A stretch of DNA of 64,000 nt from positions 501,564 through 565,563 of the forward strand of contig NZ_CP085324.1 in NCBI RefSeq assembly GCF_020614395.1. Reading direction: 5' to 3'. The notes under the pieces were generated by a model, which saw only the letters and a list, made by a program, of their open reading frames with translations, did not search any database and was not told where the DNA came from. Shown here piece after piece: positions 43,244 to 51,339 of the stretch (position 1 is its first letter; each line of letters starts with the position of its first letter). Origin of the DNA: Salarchaeum japonicum (lineage in GTDB: Archaea > Halobacteriota > Halobacteria > Halobacteriales > Halobacteriaceae). A program made the position numbers and the translations under genes.

Positions 43244-43277
43244 TTTTAAAAAGGATTTTAGGTAATTCTGGAGTATG
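43244..43277 (+). promoter_or_regulatory. TATA-like box and shared 17-base start motif, copy 2
   Basis: TTTTAAAA at 43244-43251 followed by GGTAATTCTGGAGTATG at 43261-43277, whose final ATG is the start of the next gene. It matches the motif at 25258-25274 in 16 of 17 positions, with nearly the same TATA-to-ATG spacing. Confidence 0.45.
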
Positions 43278-43586
43278 GTTTTTCCGGATTTCGTAAAGGA
43301 ACATCCAGTTGCATCCTTCGTTTCAGTTCTCGCCTTTCTCGGTGGTCTCGGCTTGTTAGCTGTTGTATTCAGTCAGGGTTCAGTGGTCGGCCAGGGTGGC
43401 TGCGGATCCTGGAGTGCCGAAGTCAACCCGAATACTGGTGAACTGTTTCAGTCTAAGGAAGAGGTTCGGCAGTTCTACGATTCACAGAATGAGGAGATTC
43501 CGGAAGGGTTTGAGATGAGGCAGCGGTTCTTCGGGGAGCTGCAGATTAAGACGCCCTGCGGAAGTGTTGGAGGTGGTTCGAACTGA
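43275..43586 (+). CDS. Small single-pass surface protein
   Basis: A 103-residue protein: signal-anchor VASFVSVLAFLGGLGLLAVV, then an outward part with two Cys (GQGGCGSWSAEVN; LQIKTPCGSVGG). Its TGA overlaps the apparent CTG start of the next gene (CTGA). Confidence 0.55.
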   Translation: MVFPDFVKEHPVASFVSVLAFLGGLGLLAVVFSQGSVVGQGGCGSWSAEVNPNTGELFQSKEEVRQFYDSQNEEIPEGFEMRQRFFGELQIKTPCGSVGGGSN

Positions 43587-45466
43587 GACGTGCAATTATC
43601 CTGTTTTTGTCCCTGTTCTTGTTCGCAGGTCTTGGTTCTGCTACTGTGACCAGTGCCGACTCGATCACGTACAACTCGAATAATGAGTTCTTCGACGGCA
43701 CAGTCTTCGCCATTTCTGTCGCTGCAGATCAGTCGACGGATAAGATCGATATCTTCCTCGGTAAAGAGGAGTTGAGTGAGAAGACGAGTGGCGAGGTTCA
43801 GCAGGATCTACAGATTGATTTCACAGATCAGTCAACCAGCCTGCAGTACAGTACGTCGCCGTCCTCCGAATTGGTGAATATCTATACTTTTACGCCGTAC
43901 AATCAGGAAGGGTTCTCTTCTGCGGATGATGCGATTGCGGCGATCAAGTCGAACTGTTTCGATTTGAATGGGAACGGTGAGGGAAGCGGTGTCTACAATT
44001 ACGAGACCTCTTCCACGAGTTACGAGATCTACTGTTACACTCAGGACAAGTACCTGGGTACCCCAGCTTTCCTCGATAACCCTGAAGAGATCTTCTCGAC
44101 GAAAGCCGAATTGAAGGCGTCAGGCAAGGTGAAGCAGACAGCTACGTTGTCGAACGGCGATGCAGGAAGCGGTGTAATCACTGACCTCGGTAGTCACGCG
44201 AAGATCCGGTGGAACGGGAATCTAGATACCGGCGCTTCAACACCGGATAATTCTCGTGTCTATGCTTTACACGGGAATCGGTACAGCGGTTCCTGGAGGA
44301 TTATCGGTGAGACCGCGTACGACGACTACAGTACATACTTGGAAGGAGGTCAGGCTTTCCAGGCTTTACAGGACTGGGCGGATGGATACAATACTCGCTG
44401 GCAGATTGTGGAGCGGTTGAATAACCGTGCCTGGGATGCTGCGGAAGTCGATACGACCAGTGACCTGGCGTACACGACGGTAACTGATTCTTCGTACAGT
44501 AGCGGCCAGTTCAGCTACGATACAGAGGATCTCCTGGTCTATCCGATGTTCACGGTGTACGTTGATTCCGGGGAGAACGGTTACATCGAGACTTCGAAGC
44601 CGACCGGTGAACCGGATATAGTGTCGACGTCGTCGACGACGATCCCGGAGAGCGGTACTGGGACGATTTCTGCCACCGTTGAGAATGCCGGTGAGGCTCA
44701 GGGAAGTTTCTCTGGCCGATTAACCGGTTGTGATGATGGTTTTGTGTTCAGTGATACGCAGACGACGAAGACGGTGTATCCGGGTCAGAGTATTTCGTTT
44801 GACTTTGACGTGAGTTTCCAGTCTACGAGCCGTGAGCAGGGAGAAATAACCGGTAGCTGTGAGGTAGAGGTTCAGGATACTGGTAGTGCTGTCTCTGATT
44901 CGACGAGCATCTCCGTAACTGGGGAGCAGGTTTCAGAGTGTACTGCTGGTCACGAGAAACGGTTCTTGAATACTAATGACCGGTGGGAGATCCACGTCTG
45001 TAAGGATAATGAGCAGGGCTGGGAGAAGAGAAAGACCTGTGCTGAGGGTAAGAAGGCTGTTGCCCGGAGTGGCAACACGTTTGCCTGTGAAGAGGAGAAC
45101 GAGGGATCTGGTGGAAATGACGGCGGGGGATCTGGAGACGGAGGCGGTGGAGAGTTACCGTCTTGGATCAGCGATTTCCTGGATCAGCTTCATCTCGGGT
45201 TCTCTGTCCTGGCCGGGATTTCACTCGGTGTAGTAGGGTACAGAGGGACTAGATGGGTTGATGGAGAGTACCAGGTCAACGGCAGTTTCGAACCGTTCAA
45301 GAGTAGAAGCCTGGACCGTGTAAGCCGCGGTAGATTCATCATCGGTTCTGCAGGGGCAGTTCTTGGATTGGCCCTCGGTACGTTGCTGGCGTTGCAGGTT
45401 CCACTCGGTATCCAGGTGGTTGTCGTGCTTGGTGCTGGAGTCCTGATCTGGAAGAAACCTTGGTGA
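43583..45466 (+). CDS. Secreted/surface protein with Cys-rich domain and C-terminal TM; likely CTG start
   Basis: From the CTG that overlaps the preceding TGA the protein has 627 residues and a proper signal peptide (RRAIILFLSLFLFAGLGSAT, cleavage after VTSA). The first TTG, 24 bases on, would remove the positive n-region. The mature part has an N-terminal beta-rich region, an Ig-like domain (GTGTISATVENAGEAQGSFS, SFDFDVSFQS), a Cys-rich module (ECTAGHEKRFL; IHVCKDNEQG; KTCAEGKKAVA; TFACEEEN), a Gly-rich linker and C-terminal TM helices (LAGISLGVVGYRG; GSAGAVLGLALGTLLALQV). Surface location is well supported; function unknown. Confidence 0.6.
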   Translation: MRRAIILFLSLFLFAGLGSATVTSADSITYNSNNEFFDGTVFAISVAADQSTDKIDIFLGKEELSEKTSGEVQQDLQIDFTDQSTSLQYSTSPSSELVNIYTFTPYNQEGFSSADDAIAAIKSNCFDLNGNGEGSGVYNYETSSTSYEIYCYTQDKYLGTPAFLDNPEEIFSTKAELKASGKVKQTATLSNGDAGSGVITDLGSHAKIRWNGNLDTGASTPDNSRVYALHGNRYSGSWRIIGETAYDDYSTYLEGGQAFQALQDWADGYNTRWQIVERLNNRAWDAAEVDTTSDLAYTTVTDSSYSSGQFSYDTEDLLVYPMFTVYVDSGENGYIETSKPTGEPDIVSTSSTTIPESGTGTISATVENAGEAQGSFSGRLTGCDDGFVFSDTQTTKTVYPGQSISFDFDVSFQSTSREQGEITGSCEVEVQDTGSAVSDSTSISVTGEQVSECTAGHEKRFLNTNDRWEIHVCKDNEQGWEKRKTCAEGKKAVARSGNTFACEEENEGSGGNDGGGSGDGGGGELPSWISDFLDQLHLGFSVLAGISLGVVGYRGTRWVDGEYQVNGSFEPFKSRSLDRVSRGRFIIGSAGAVLGLALGTLLALQVPLGIQVVVVLGAGVLIWKKPW

Positions 45467-45473
45467 TGAAGAG

Positions 45474-45779
45474 TTGAAGAAGCTGATCTCAATTCTATCT
45501 CTGCTCGCTTTCCAGGTATCTTCTGTCGCTGGGCAAGGGTATCGGGAAGCGGTTAACCGTACTTTGAATCCGGAGAGTGTGGAGCAGGTCCGGGTGTTGT
45601 ATGAGACGCTTGGGTGGCGTGTCGCTGCTGTTCTGGCGGTGCCTTTACTGGGTATGTTCGTTTACGGAGGACTGCTCAGTGAATGGGAGCGGGAGAATTA
45701 CTGGCTTGTCCTGGTCCTCGGATTTGTTCTTGCAGTAGTCATCGTGATTGCGTTCCCGTTCGGCTTGAAAATGCTATAG
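45474..45779 (+). CDS. Small membrane protein with signal-like start
   Basis: A 101-residue protein from TTG: KKLISILSLLAFQVSSVAGQ looks like a signal peptide, followed by two TM helices (VAAVLAVPLLGMFVYGGLLS; YWLVLVLGFVLAVVIVIAFP). Eight bases from the previous stop; last gene of the surface operon. It may assemble with the larger surface proteins. Confidence 0.55.
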   Translation: MKKLISILSLLAFQVSSVAGQGYREAVNRTLNPESVEQVRVLYETLGWRVAAVLAVPLLGMFVYGGLLSEWERENYWLVLVLGFVLAVVIVIAFPFGLKML

Positions 45780-45849
45780 AGAAATCTTCCTAGTAGAAGT
45801 ACCGTGAAGTGCGGTAGTTTGAATAATCAAATCTGCTTACAACCTGTTA

Positions 45850-46770
45850 ATGCCGCGAGTAGAATCGGAGTCTCTGGATTCCATCGACCCCGATCAAACG
45901 ATTTTCCGGTATATGAGCTTCTCAAAGTTTGTTAATCTCCTCAAGACGAGGGATCTTCATTTTCATCAGGCCGCAGATTTCGGTGACCGGTTTGAGGGGT
46001 CAGTCCCGGAGATCATAGAGGAGGCTCGTGAACTCGAGTACCAGCGGGCTGCAGAGAGAGGTGATTTACGACCGGAAGGACACGAGATCCACGCTGAGAT
46101 CAATAAGTGTCTTCGCCGGTTCACATACCTCAGCTGTTGGCATATGACAGACGAGGAGTCTGTGGCGATGTGGGAGCATTACGGAGGCTCTGAAGGAGCT
46201 GTTGCGATCAAAACTACGGTAGGGGAATTTAGCTCTGCGCTGAATACACGGGACAGCCCCGATATCTACTTCGGGGAAGTGGATTATCAGCCGTACAGTA
46301 GTGAACATGAGTCAACACCAGATGTCGATGACATCGATATTGAGGAGGAGCTGGATGACCGGTTCTTCCTCACTCGGGAGGCTCACTCGTTAGTTCCATT
46401 CGTCCACAAACGGCAAGGGTACGAGTACGAGCAGGAGATGCGGGGGATTATCCAGAATCCTCCAATCGATGAGGACCTGGACCAGACGAAGGTTGAGATC
46501 GACGGTGAGGTCATCGACGTGGACTTCAAGATCCACACTGAGCATGGGCCACGGTACCTGGATGCCACGAAAGAAAACGATCAGAAGGGTATCGATGTCC
46601 CGGTGTATCTGGACGGGTTAATTCAGAAGGTTCACACCGCGCCCGACGCCTCCAGCTGGTTCAAGGAAACTGTCGAGAAGGTTGTGGAAGATTGTGATCG
46701 GTTGATGCGGGATCACGATCCAGAGGAAATCTTAGAAGATTCGATTCTGGACGACGATCCCTCGTTCTAA
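45850..46770 (+). CDS. DUF2971 family protein
   Basis: A 306-residue protein with the DUF2971 pattern: IFRYMSFSKFVNLLKTRDLH, FHQAADFGDRFEGS, YLSCWHMTDEESVAMWEHYG and GAVAIKTTVGEF. DUF2971 proteins are frequent in bacterial and archaeal defence islands, with unproved activity. Its stop overlaps that of the convergent SMC cassette by four bases. Confidence 0.8.
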   Translation: MPRVESESLDSIDPDQTIFRYMSFSKFVNLLKTRDLHFHQAADFGDRFEGSVPEIIEEARELEYQRAAERGDLRPEGHEIHAEINKCLRRFTYLSCWHMTDEESVAMWEHYGGSEGAVAIKTTVGEFSSALNTRDSPDIYFGEVDYQPYSSEHESTPDVDDIDIEEELDDRFFLTREAHSLVPFVHKRQGYEYEQEMRGIIQNPPIDEDLDQTKVEIDGEVIDVDFKIHTEHGPRYLDATKENDQKGIDVPVYLDGLIQKVHTAPDASSWFKETVEKVVEDCDRLMRDHDPEEILEDSILDDDPSF

Positions 46771-47378
46771 TCTCCAGTCTGTATACGGCCGTCGTCTTCG
46801 CGGGTAGGGATCTGAGTGAGATCATCAGAGATATCTTCTATTTTTTCCTGCCAGAAGTCCTCCATCTGGTCGAAATACCTCTCCAAGTCTAACTGGGTCT
46901 GGCTATCCCACTGCTCTTTGATGATCTCCACTCCTTCGTCAGCATGTGCGACAACGAGGTTCCAGACATTCTCAGGAATCTCCTCGTTTTCGTTATCGGA
47001 GTGTGAGGCGAGTTCGATTGCGATAATCCGGTCTATCAGTTCGATAGTGTAGGCGTGGTCTTCGTTATTATCCAAGACTTGGTTGATGTCGGTGAAGCGG
47101 TGATAGGGGTCATCTTCTCCTGCTGGTACAGAATCATCCGGCGATCCTGATGTCTCAGACTCTTCATCGCTATTGTACCTTCTGTCAGCCTCTTCTTCTA
47201 TGAGTTCTCCATCGTCCTCGATGTACCCGATGACTAAGGAAGCAGAGAAGAGTCCGAAACCGGTGCTGAATGGGTATGTTTCGCCTTCTTCTGCCCCACC
47301 GATTTGCGGGCTCAGTTCTGCGTAGACGTCTTTCTTCCTGGTTTTCAAGTCTCGGGTGAGGTTTCGTACATTAGTCAT
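46767..47378 (-). CDS. Helical partner protein of the orphan SMC cassette
   Basis: A 203-residue acidic helical protein (MTNVRNLTRDLKTRKKDVYA; GLFSASLVIGYIEDDGELIE; a C-terminal helix DLERYFDQMEDFWQEKIEDI). Overlaps the ATPase stop by eight bases, so the two are coupled. It holds the same position as the 156-residue gene after the Pbe-type ATPase. No catalytic motif. Confidence 0.6.
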   Translation of the reverse strand: MTNVRNLTRDLKTRKKDVYAELSPQIGGAEEGETYPFSTGFGLFSASLVIGYIEDDGELIEEEADRRYNSDEESETSGSPDDSVPAGEDDPYHRFTDINQVLDNNEDHAYTIELIDRIIAIELASHSDNENEEIPENVWNLVVAHADEGVEIIKEQWDSQTQLDLERYFDQMEDFWQEKIEDISDDLTQIPTREDDGRIQTGD

Positions 47379-49503
47379 CTGCAGTCACCTCTTCTTCGCT
47401 TCCTGCGGTCACTCCCCTATCGAAGTGATCCGGGTCGTGGTCAACTATCTCGGATGTTTCGTCTCCTGTCTGAATGATATCGTGGTGGTCAGCGATTGCA
47501 TCCTGTTCTCTGAGAAGTTCGATATCTTCTTCTCTCAGTTCGTTGGGCTGGTAGAACACAACCACTTGATCGACGAACTCCGGGAGGTTTTCTATCAGGT
47601 TCTCTTTGTGGTCCCCATCTAACCGGGCGATCGGAGTGTCGATCAGGATAGGTGCATCACGGGAGGAGAACTGGGCCAGTCCAGCGATGAAGGCGTATGC
47701 AATGATCTGTCGTGCGCCCCTACTCGGATCTTGATCGGGGATGGTGAATGTCCCGTCGTCAGTTTTGATCCTGAGTTGGTAGTTCTCATGGATGCTAAGG
47801 CCCTCATAGACCTCATTGTTCGTCATTTTCATGAACAGCGTGGAGGTCTTATCTTGGACGGAATCACGTCTCTCGTCTACGTACTCATCCTTTGCATCCA
47901 CGAACGCCGATTTGGCTTGTTTAGCGACTTCGATTAATTCTTGGTACCGTTCTTCTTCCTCGCTCGCACCTTCCATCTCCTCCAGTTGGCTTTCCAGATC
48001 GCTAACCTTCTCTTCCTGATCGGAGATGTCGTCCTTCAAGGACTCAAGTTCAACTTTCAGGCGCTCTATCTCCCGGTTGACTTCTTCGAGCTCCTCTCTG
48101 ATTTCGTCGACTTCGTCGGTTTCGAGTTCGGCGTTTTCTATAGTCTCTTCCAGACGCTCTATGCGCCGCATCCGTTTTGTCCGGTCCTGTTCAAGCCCGT
48201 CAATTTGAGAGGTGAGGAACTCGAATTGAGCTTTCTCGTGGCCCAGGTCGTACTCTTCCTCATCAGTTTGTGCTTGCAGACCGTCGACTAGCTGGTCGAT
48301 GTATTCGGCTTCGTCAGTGGATTCATTTCTTGCTTCGTCCAGTCTGTCTCGGAAGTCAGCAAGGGGTATATCTTCGATATTTTGACCGCAGACGTAACAG
48401 TCCTCAGGCACCTCATCTATCGTGTCTTGGAGGACTTCGATTATTCCACCAGGAGAGTCTAATGCGACAGTAGATCCGACTTGTTCTGCGGCGACTGCAC
48501 CTGCTATCGGCCCGAATCGGTCGTAAATTGCCTGCCGTTTCTTTCTGTTCTCCTCTAACTGGGATTCGATGCAGGGAGTTAGGTCGTCTATCTTGTCTTG
48601 TGAGAGATATTCGCGGGCTTTGTCGACGTTGTGAGCGCCGTATAGCTCAACTCGGGTTTCAATCAGCTGGTGATACTTTTCCCGGATGTCTCCTGCTTCA
48701 GCAAGCCGTTCTTCTACGTCGCTTTTCTCGTCGCGTTTGTCCTCCAGCTTGGACTGCTTCTCCTCTTGTTCTTTTTTGTACTCTTCGAGGAGGGTACGTT
48801 CTTCTTCAAGCTCATCTTTGGTCTCCCGGTATTCTTCGGCTTCTGAGTGGGCTTCCTGGAACTTTTCCTGATAGTGTTTGATTCCACGTTTTTCCAGGTC
48901 CGTCTCGGCTTTACGGAGTTCTTCGATGCCGAGGACCAGTTCGATTGCTTCTCGGACATCGGCGTCTTGCTGGCCGAATCTTTCGGCGTATTCGTCGATT
49001 TGTTCTCCGTCGAAAATGAAGAAGTGAGATGCGTCTTCTGGAAGAATACCGTCTCGGAACTCTCGGTAGTCGGTGATATCGTCGTCGCCTCTGGTATCGA
49101 TGATTATGCCGTCTTCTTCGTCCTCATCATCTACCTCTTTCTCTACGACGACATAGTGTTCGTCGACCTCCCTCTCTGATTTGGTATCGGCCTGGGAAAA
49201 TTCGAGGACTCGTTTGATCTCGTAGTCCCGGCCGTTATGTGCGAAGGAGATGGTGACTGCGGTTTCTCCGTCACCTTCTATAGCTGCTCTCCGGTTAATA
49301 CAGTAGTCTTGTTTCTTCTCTCTGTTTGGTCCGCCATTACTGTCGAAGTCGTAGAGGCAGAAGCGAATAGATTCGAGTAATGCGGTTTTCCCTCGGTCGT
49401 TTTTTGCTCCGAAGAGGGTGACGCCACTTTCGTCGCTGAAATGAATGGTGTCCTCTCCGTAGAACGGCTTGAAATTCTGGAGGGTTACTGATTCAAGCTC
49501 CAT
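47371..49503 (-). CDS. Orphan SMC/Rad50-like ATPase with Zn-hook
   Basis: A 710-residue protein: Walker A-like LFGAKNDRGKTALLESIRFC (residues about 31-50; Arg replaces the usual small residue), coiled arms (EEYRETKDELEEERTLLEEY; ELEEVNREIERLKVELESLK), Zn-hook EDCYVCGQNIEDIPL, a degenerate signature DPSRGARQIIAYAFIAGL, and Walker B APILIDTPIARLDGDHKENL. It resembles DndD in the C-terminal block but lacks Dnd neighbours. Starts 11 bases inside the preceding small gene. Likely the DNA-sensing motor of an anti-element system. Confidence 0.8.
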   Translation of the reverse strand: MELESVTLQNFKPFYGEDTIHFSDESGVTLFGAKNDRGKTALLESIRFCLYDFDSNGGPNREKKQDYCINRRAAIEGDGETAVTISFAHNGRDYEIKRVLEFSQADTKSEREVDEHYVVVEKEVDDEDEEDGIIIDTRGDDDITDYREFRDGILPEDASHFFIFDGEQIDEYAERFGQQDADVREAIELVLGIEELRKAETDLEKRGIKHYQEKFQEAHSEAEEYRETKDELEEERTLLEEYKKEQEEKQSKLEDKRDEKSDVEERLAEAGDIREKYHQLIETRVELYGAHNVDKAREYLSQDKIDDLTPCIESQLEENRKKRQAIYDRFGPIAGAVAAEQVGSTVALDSPGGIIEVLQDTIDEVPEDCYVCGQNIEDIPLADFRDRLDEARNESTDEAEYIDQLVDGLQAQTDEEEYDLGHEKAQFEFLTSQIDGLEQDRTKRMRRIERLEETIENAELETDEVDEIREELEEVNREIERLKVELESLKDDISDQEEKVSDLESQLEEMEGASEEEERYQELIEVAKQAKSAFVDAKDEYVDERRDSVQDKTSTLFMKMTNNEVYEGLSIHENYQLRIKTDDGTFTIPDQDPSRGARQIIAYAFIAGLAQFSSRDAPILIDTPIARLDGDHKENLIENLPEFVDQVVVFYQPNELREEDIELLREQDAIADHHDIIQTGDETSEIVDHDPDHFDRGVTAGSEEEVTADD

Positions 49504-49696
49504 TTTCCTCGTCTACGTGGTTTTCTAGAGCTGATTGAATCCCATCAGTGATTCCGTGACGTAGTTCCATAGTAGAAAGATCGTCCTCGAGATCGTAGAT
49601 TTCGAGCAGAAGCTCCTCTGTGATGGCTTCTCGGTTCTCTGCTTCCTGCCGAAGAAGCCGCTTGATTTGATCTTCCTCTTCTTCTGCTGCTCCCAT
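49493..49696 (-). CDS. Small acidic helical protein of the orphan SMC cassette
   Basis: A 67-residue acidic helical protein (MGAAEEEEDQIKRLLRQEAE; SALENHVDEENGA). It opens the three-gene operon and overlaps the ATPase by 11 bases. Size, charge and overlap match the 62-residue gene at 29427, though sequence likeness is weak. Confidence 0.6.
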   Translation of the reverse strand: MGAAEEEEDQIKRLLRQEAENREAITEELLLEIYDLEDDLSTMELRHGITDGIQSALENHVDEENGA

Positions 49697-49884
49697 GTGA
49701 TCGTGGTGCCACCAGCAGTAGAAAATGATTGTGGTGACAGGGATCGCACGGTTAATTGCGTGCCTGCTTGGGGTAACAAAGGATAGAGGTGCTGTATGAA
49801 TGTTTTATAGGTGGTTGTCCAAGTTCTATTCACTGAGATGTGTGAGGTGATGCCCGTATCGACGAAGGATTTGATGATTATTCG

Positions 49885-50217
49885 GTGGACAAGTTCCTGG
49901 AGAAAGTCGAGGAAAGAGAGAAGGAGCATTTGGAGGAGCAGTTAGAAACTGTAGAGGATATTCTTGAGGAGAGGGATTCGGTTCACCAGAGTCTGATCGA
50001 TGAGTTGGATGATGAGATTGAAGTCCAGTCTGATTTGTTGAGTAGTTCTGCTAAGAGCGATAAGCCGCGTATCAGGGACCGTCTTGAGGAGCTGTATCGT
50101 GAGAGACGTGAGGAAAGACGTGGGAACTGGCGTGACCGTGAGTCTTTGCGGGAGAGAAAGCTTGATTTGGAGGATGAGTTGGCTTCGCTGGGTGGGTTGG
50201 AGAACCTCGGTTCTTGA
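49885..50217 (+). CDS. Coiled-coil hypothetical protein, last gene of the island
   Basis: A 110-residue highly charged coiled-coil protein (MDKFLEKVEEREKEHLEEQL; LYRERREERRGNWRDRESLR) from GTG. Protein-like reading continues upstream without a start (DARIDEGFDDYS) to a stop at 49843, so the real beginning is uncertain. A TATA-like TTTTATAG lies near 49805. Divergent from the SMC cassette. Confidence 0.5.
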   Translation: MDKFLEKVEEREKEHLEEQLETVEDILEERDSVHQSLIDELDDEIEVQSDLLSSSAKSDKPRIRDRLEELYRERREERRGNWRDRESLRERKLDLEDELASLGGLENLGS

Positions 50218-50267
50218 GACTCCAGTCCCAGGGTTACTGGTTTAAGATTAGGCGTCGAAACCCTTAC

Positions 50268-50365
50268 TAAGCGGACGTGCGTGTTGCTTTCCGCCTATGC
50301 TTGGCACCAAAGGTGTGGCCTCGGCACTCATAGGGCTCGTCGTTCCGCGGGTGCCAGCCCGGGTC
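50268..50365 (+). ncRNA. Candidate structured RNA at the right island border
   Basis: After a TATA-like CTTACTAAG, the sequence CCTATG...CATAGG encloses GCACC-AAA-GGTGT, and TGGCACC can alternatively pair with GGTGCCA further on. The block is GC-rich, has no open frame, and holds the right copy of the 13-base border repeat. It could be a chromosomal small RNA used as integration target, as tRNA genes are for other elements. Strand and ends are guesses; nothing here identifies an RNA family. Confidence 0.3.
50317..50329. repeat. Candidate right attachment site (13-base direct repeat copy 2)
   Basis: GGCCTCGGCACTC, identical to 8658-8670 and in the same orientation, about 110 bases before the first chromosomal gene on the right. 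The composition change lies roughly 50 bases to its left. Confidence 0.45.
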
Positions 50366-50425
50366 GGAGCGGTGGTATCGTCATCGGCCGGTCGAAGGTA
50401 GCGCGTTCTCGGTTTTAGGGGTTTC

Positions 50426-51190
50426 CTAGATGCCCGTCGGTGCGTCCAGGACGGTCGTTTCGACGCCCCAGTCGTCGGCGAGGTCGGCGAGCGCGTTCAC
50501 GCCGAACGTCTCGGTCGCGTAGTGGCCGGCGAGGTAGACGTGGACGCCGGCTTCCTTCGCCTGATGGTAGAGTTTCTGCTTGCCTTCACCGGTGACGAAC
50601 GCGTCCGCGCCGCGCTCGACGGCGGCGTCGAACCAGTCCGCGCCGCTCCCAGTCACCACCGCTACGTCCTTGATGGCGTCCGGGCCGAAGTCGAGGTGGC
50701 GGACGCCGCCCGCGCCGTGGTCGAGGTCGGTTTCGAGCGTCTCCCGCACGCCCGCCGGGTCGAGGGCGTCGGCGGTGCCGGCGAGGCCGATGTACTCCGA
50801 CCCCATCGCGCCGAAGCGCTCGCGGCCCGCGAGCCCGAGGCGGTCGGCGAGGCCAGCGGCGTTCCCGAGGCTGGTGTGGCCGTCGAGCGGGAGGTGGGAG
50901 ACGTAGAGCGCCACGTCCTCCCGAATCAGGGGCGCGACCCGGTCGAAGTCGCGGCCGGTCACGCGCTCGATACCGCCCCAGGAGAGGCCGTGATGGGTGA
51001 CGAGCGCGTCCGCCCCCGCGGAAACCGCGGCCTCGATGGTTTCGACGGCGGCGTCCACCGCGAACGCGACGTGCTCGACCGTCCAGTCCCCGCTCCCTAC
51101 CTGGAGGCCGTTCGCGCTCGCGTCTACGTCCGCGTAGTCGCTCGTCCGCAACTCCTCGTCGTACCGCGCCGCGAGTTCGGAAACGTCCAT
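50426..51190 (-). CDS. NIF3-like dinuclear metal centre protein
   Basis: A 254-residue NIF3/DUF34 protein. Metal ligands are seen in ALVTHHGLSWGG (His pair), DGHTSLGNAAGLADRL and near the C-terminus HVYLAGHYATETFGVNAL. The fold binds two divalent metals in a toroidal hexamer; a GTP cyclohydrolase-like activity was suggested for some members but is not settled. The ATG at MDVSELAARYDEEL is preferred to an upstream one that lacks acidic bias. First chromosomal gene after the island. Confidence 0.9.
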   Translation of the reverse strand: MDVSELAARYDEELRTSDYADVDASANGLQVGSGDWTVEHVAFAVDAAVETIEAAVSAGADALVTHHGLSWGGIERVTGRDFDRVAPLIREDVALYVSHLPLDGHTSLGNAAGLADRLGLAGRERFGAMGSEYIGLAGTADALDPAGVRETLETDLDHGAGGVRHLDFGPDAIKDVAVVTGSGADWFDAAVERGADAFVTGEGKQKLYHQAKEAGVHVYLAGHYATETFGVNALADLADDWGVETTVLDAPTGI

Positions 51191-51339
51191 ACCCGATAAC
51201 GAACCGCCCCCGGCATAGGTGCGGCGAACCTTCAAATACGAAGCCGAACCCAGACGGGGCGTGCGATAACAGTCAGTCCGGGGCGTTCAGCGGGTGCGCG
51301 TCACGCCGCCCCGGAATCGCGAGTGACGCCTGCCAGCCC

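Noticed and set aside
38215-45779. Reading the surface operon as an archaeal pilus or conjugation system
   Set aside because: No secretion ATPase, no prepilin peptidase motif, no coupling protein or relaxase in the cluster.
8608-50330. tRNA gene as integration target
   Set aside because: No cloverleaf or T-loop sequence could be found at either border; the border repeat lies in noncoding sequence of another type.
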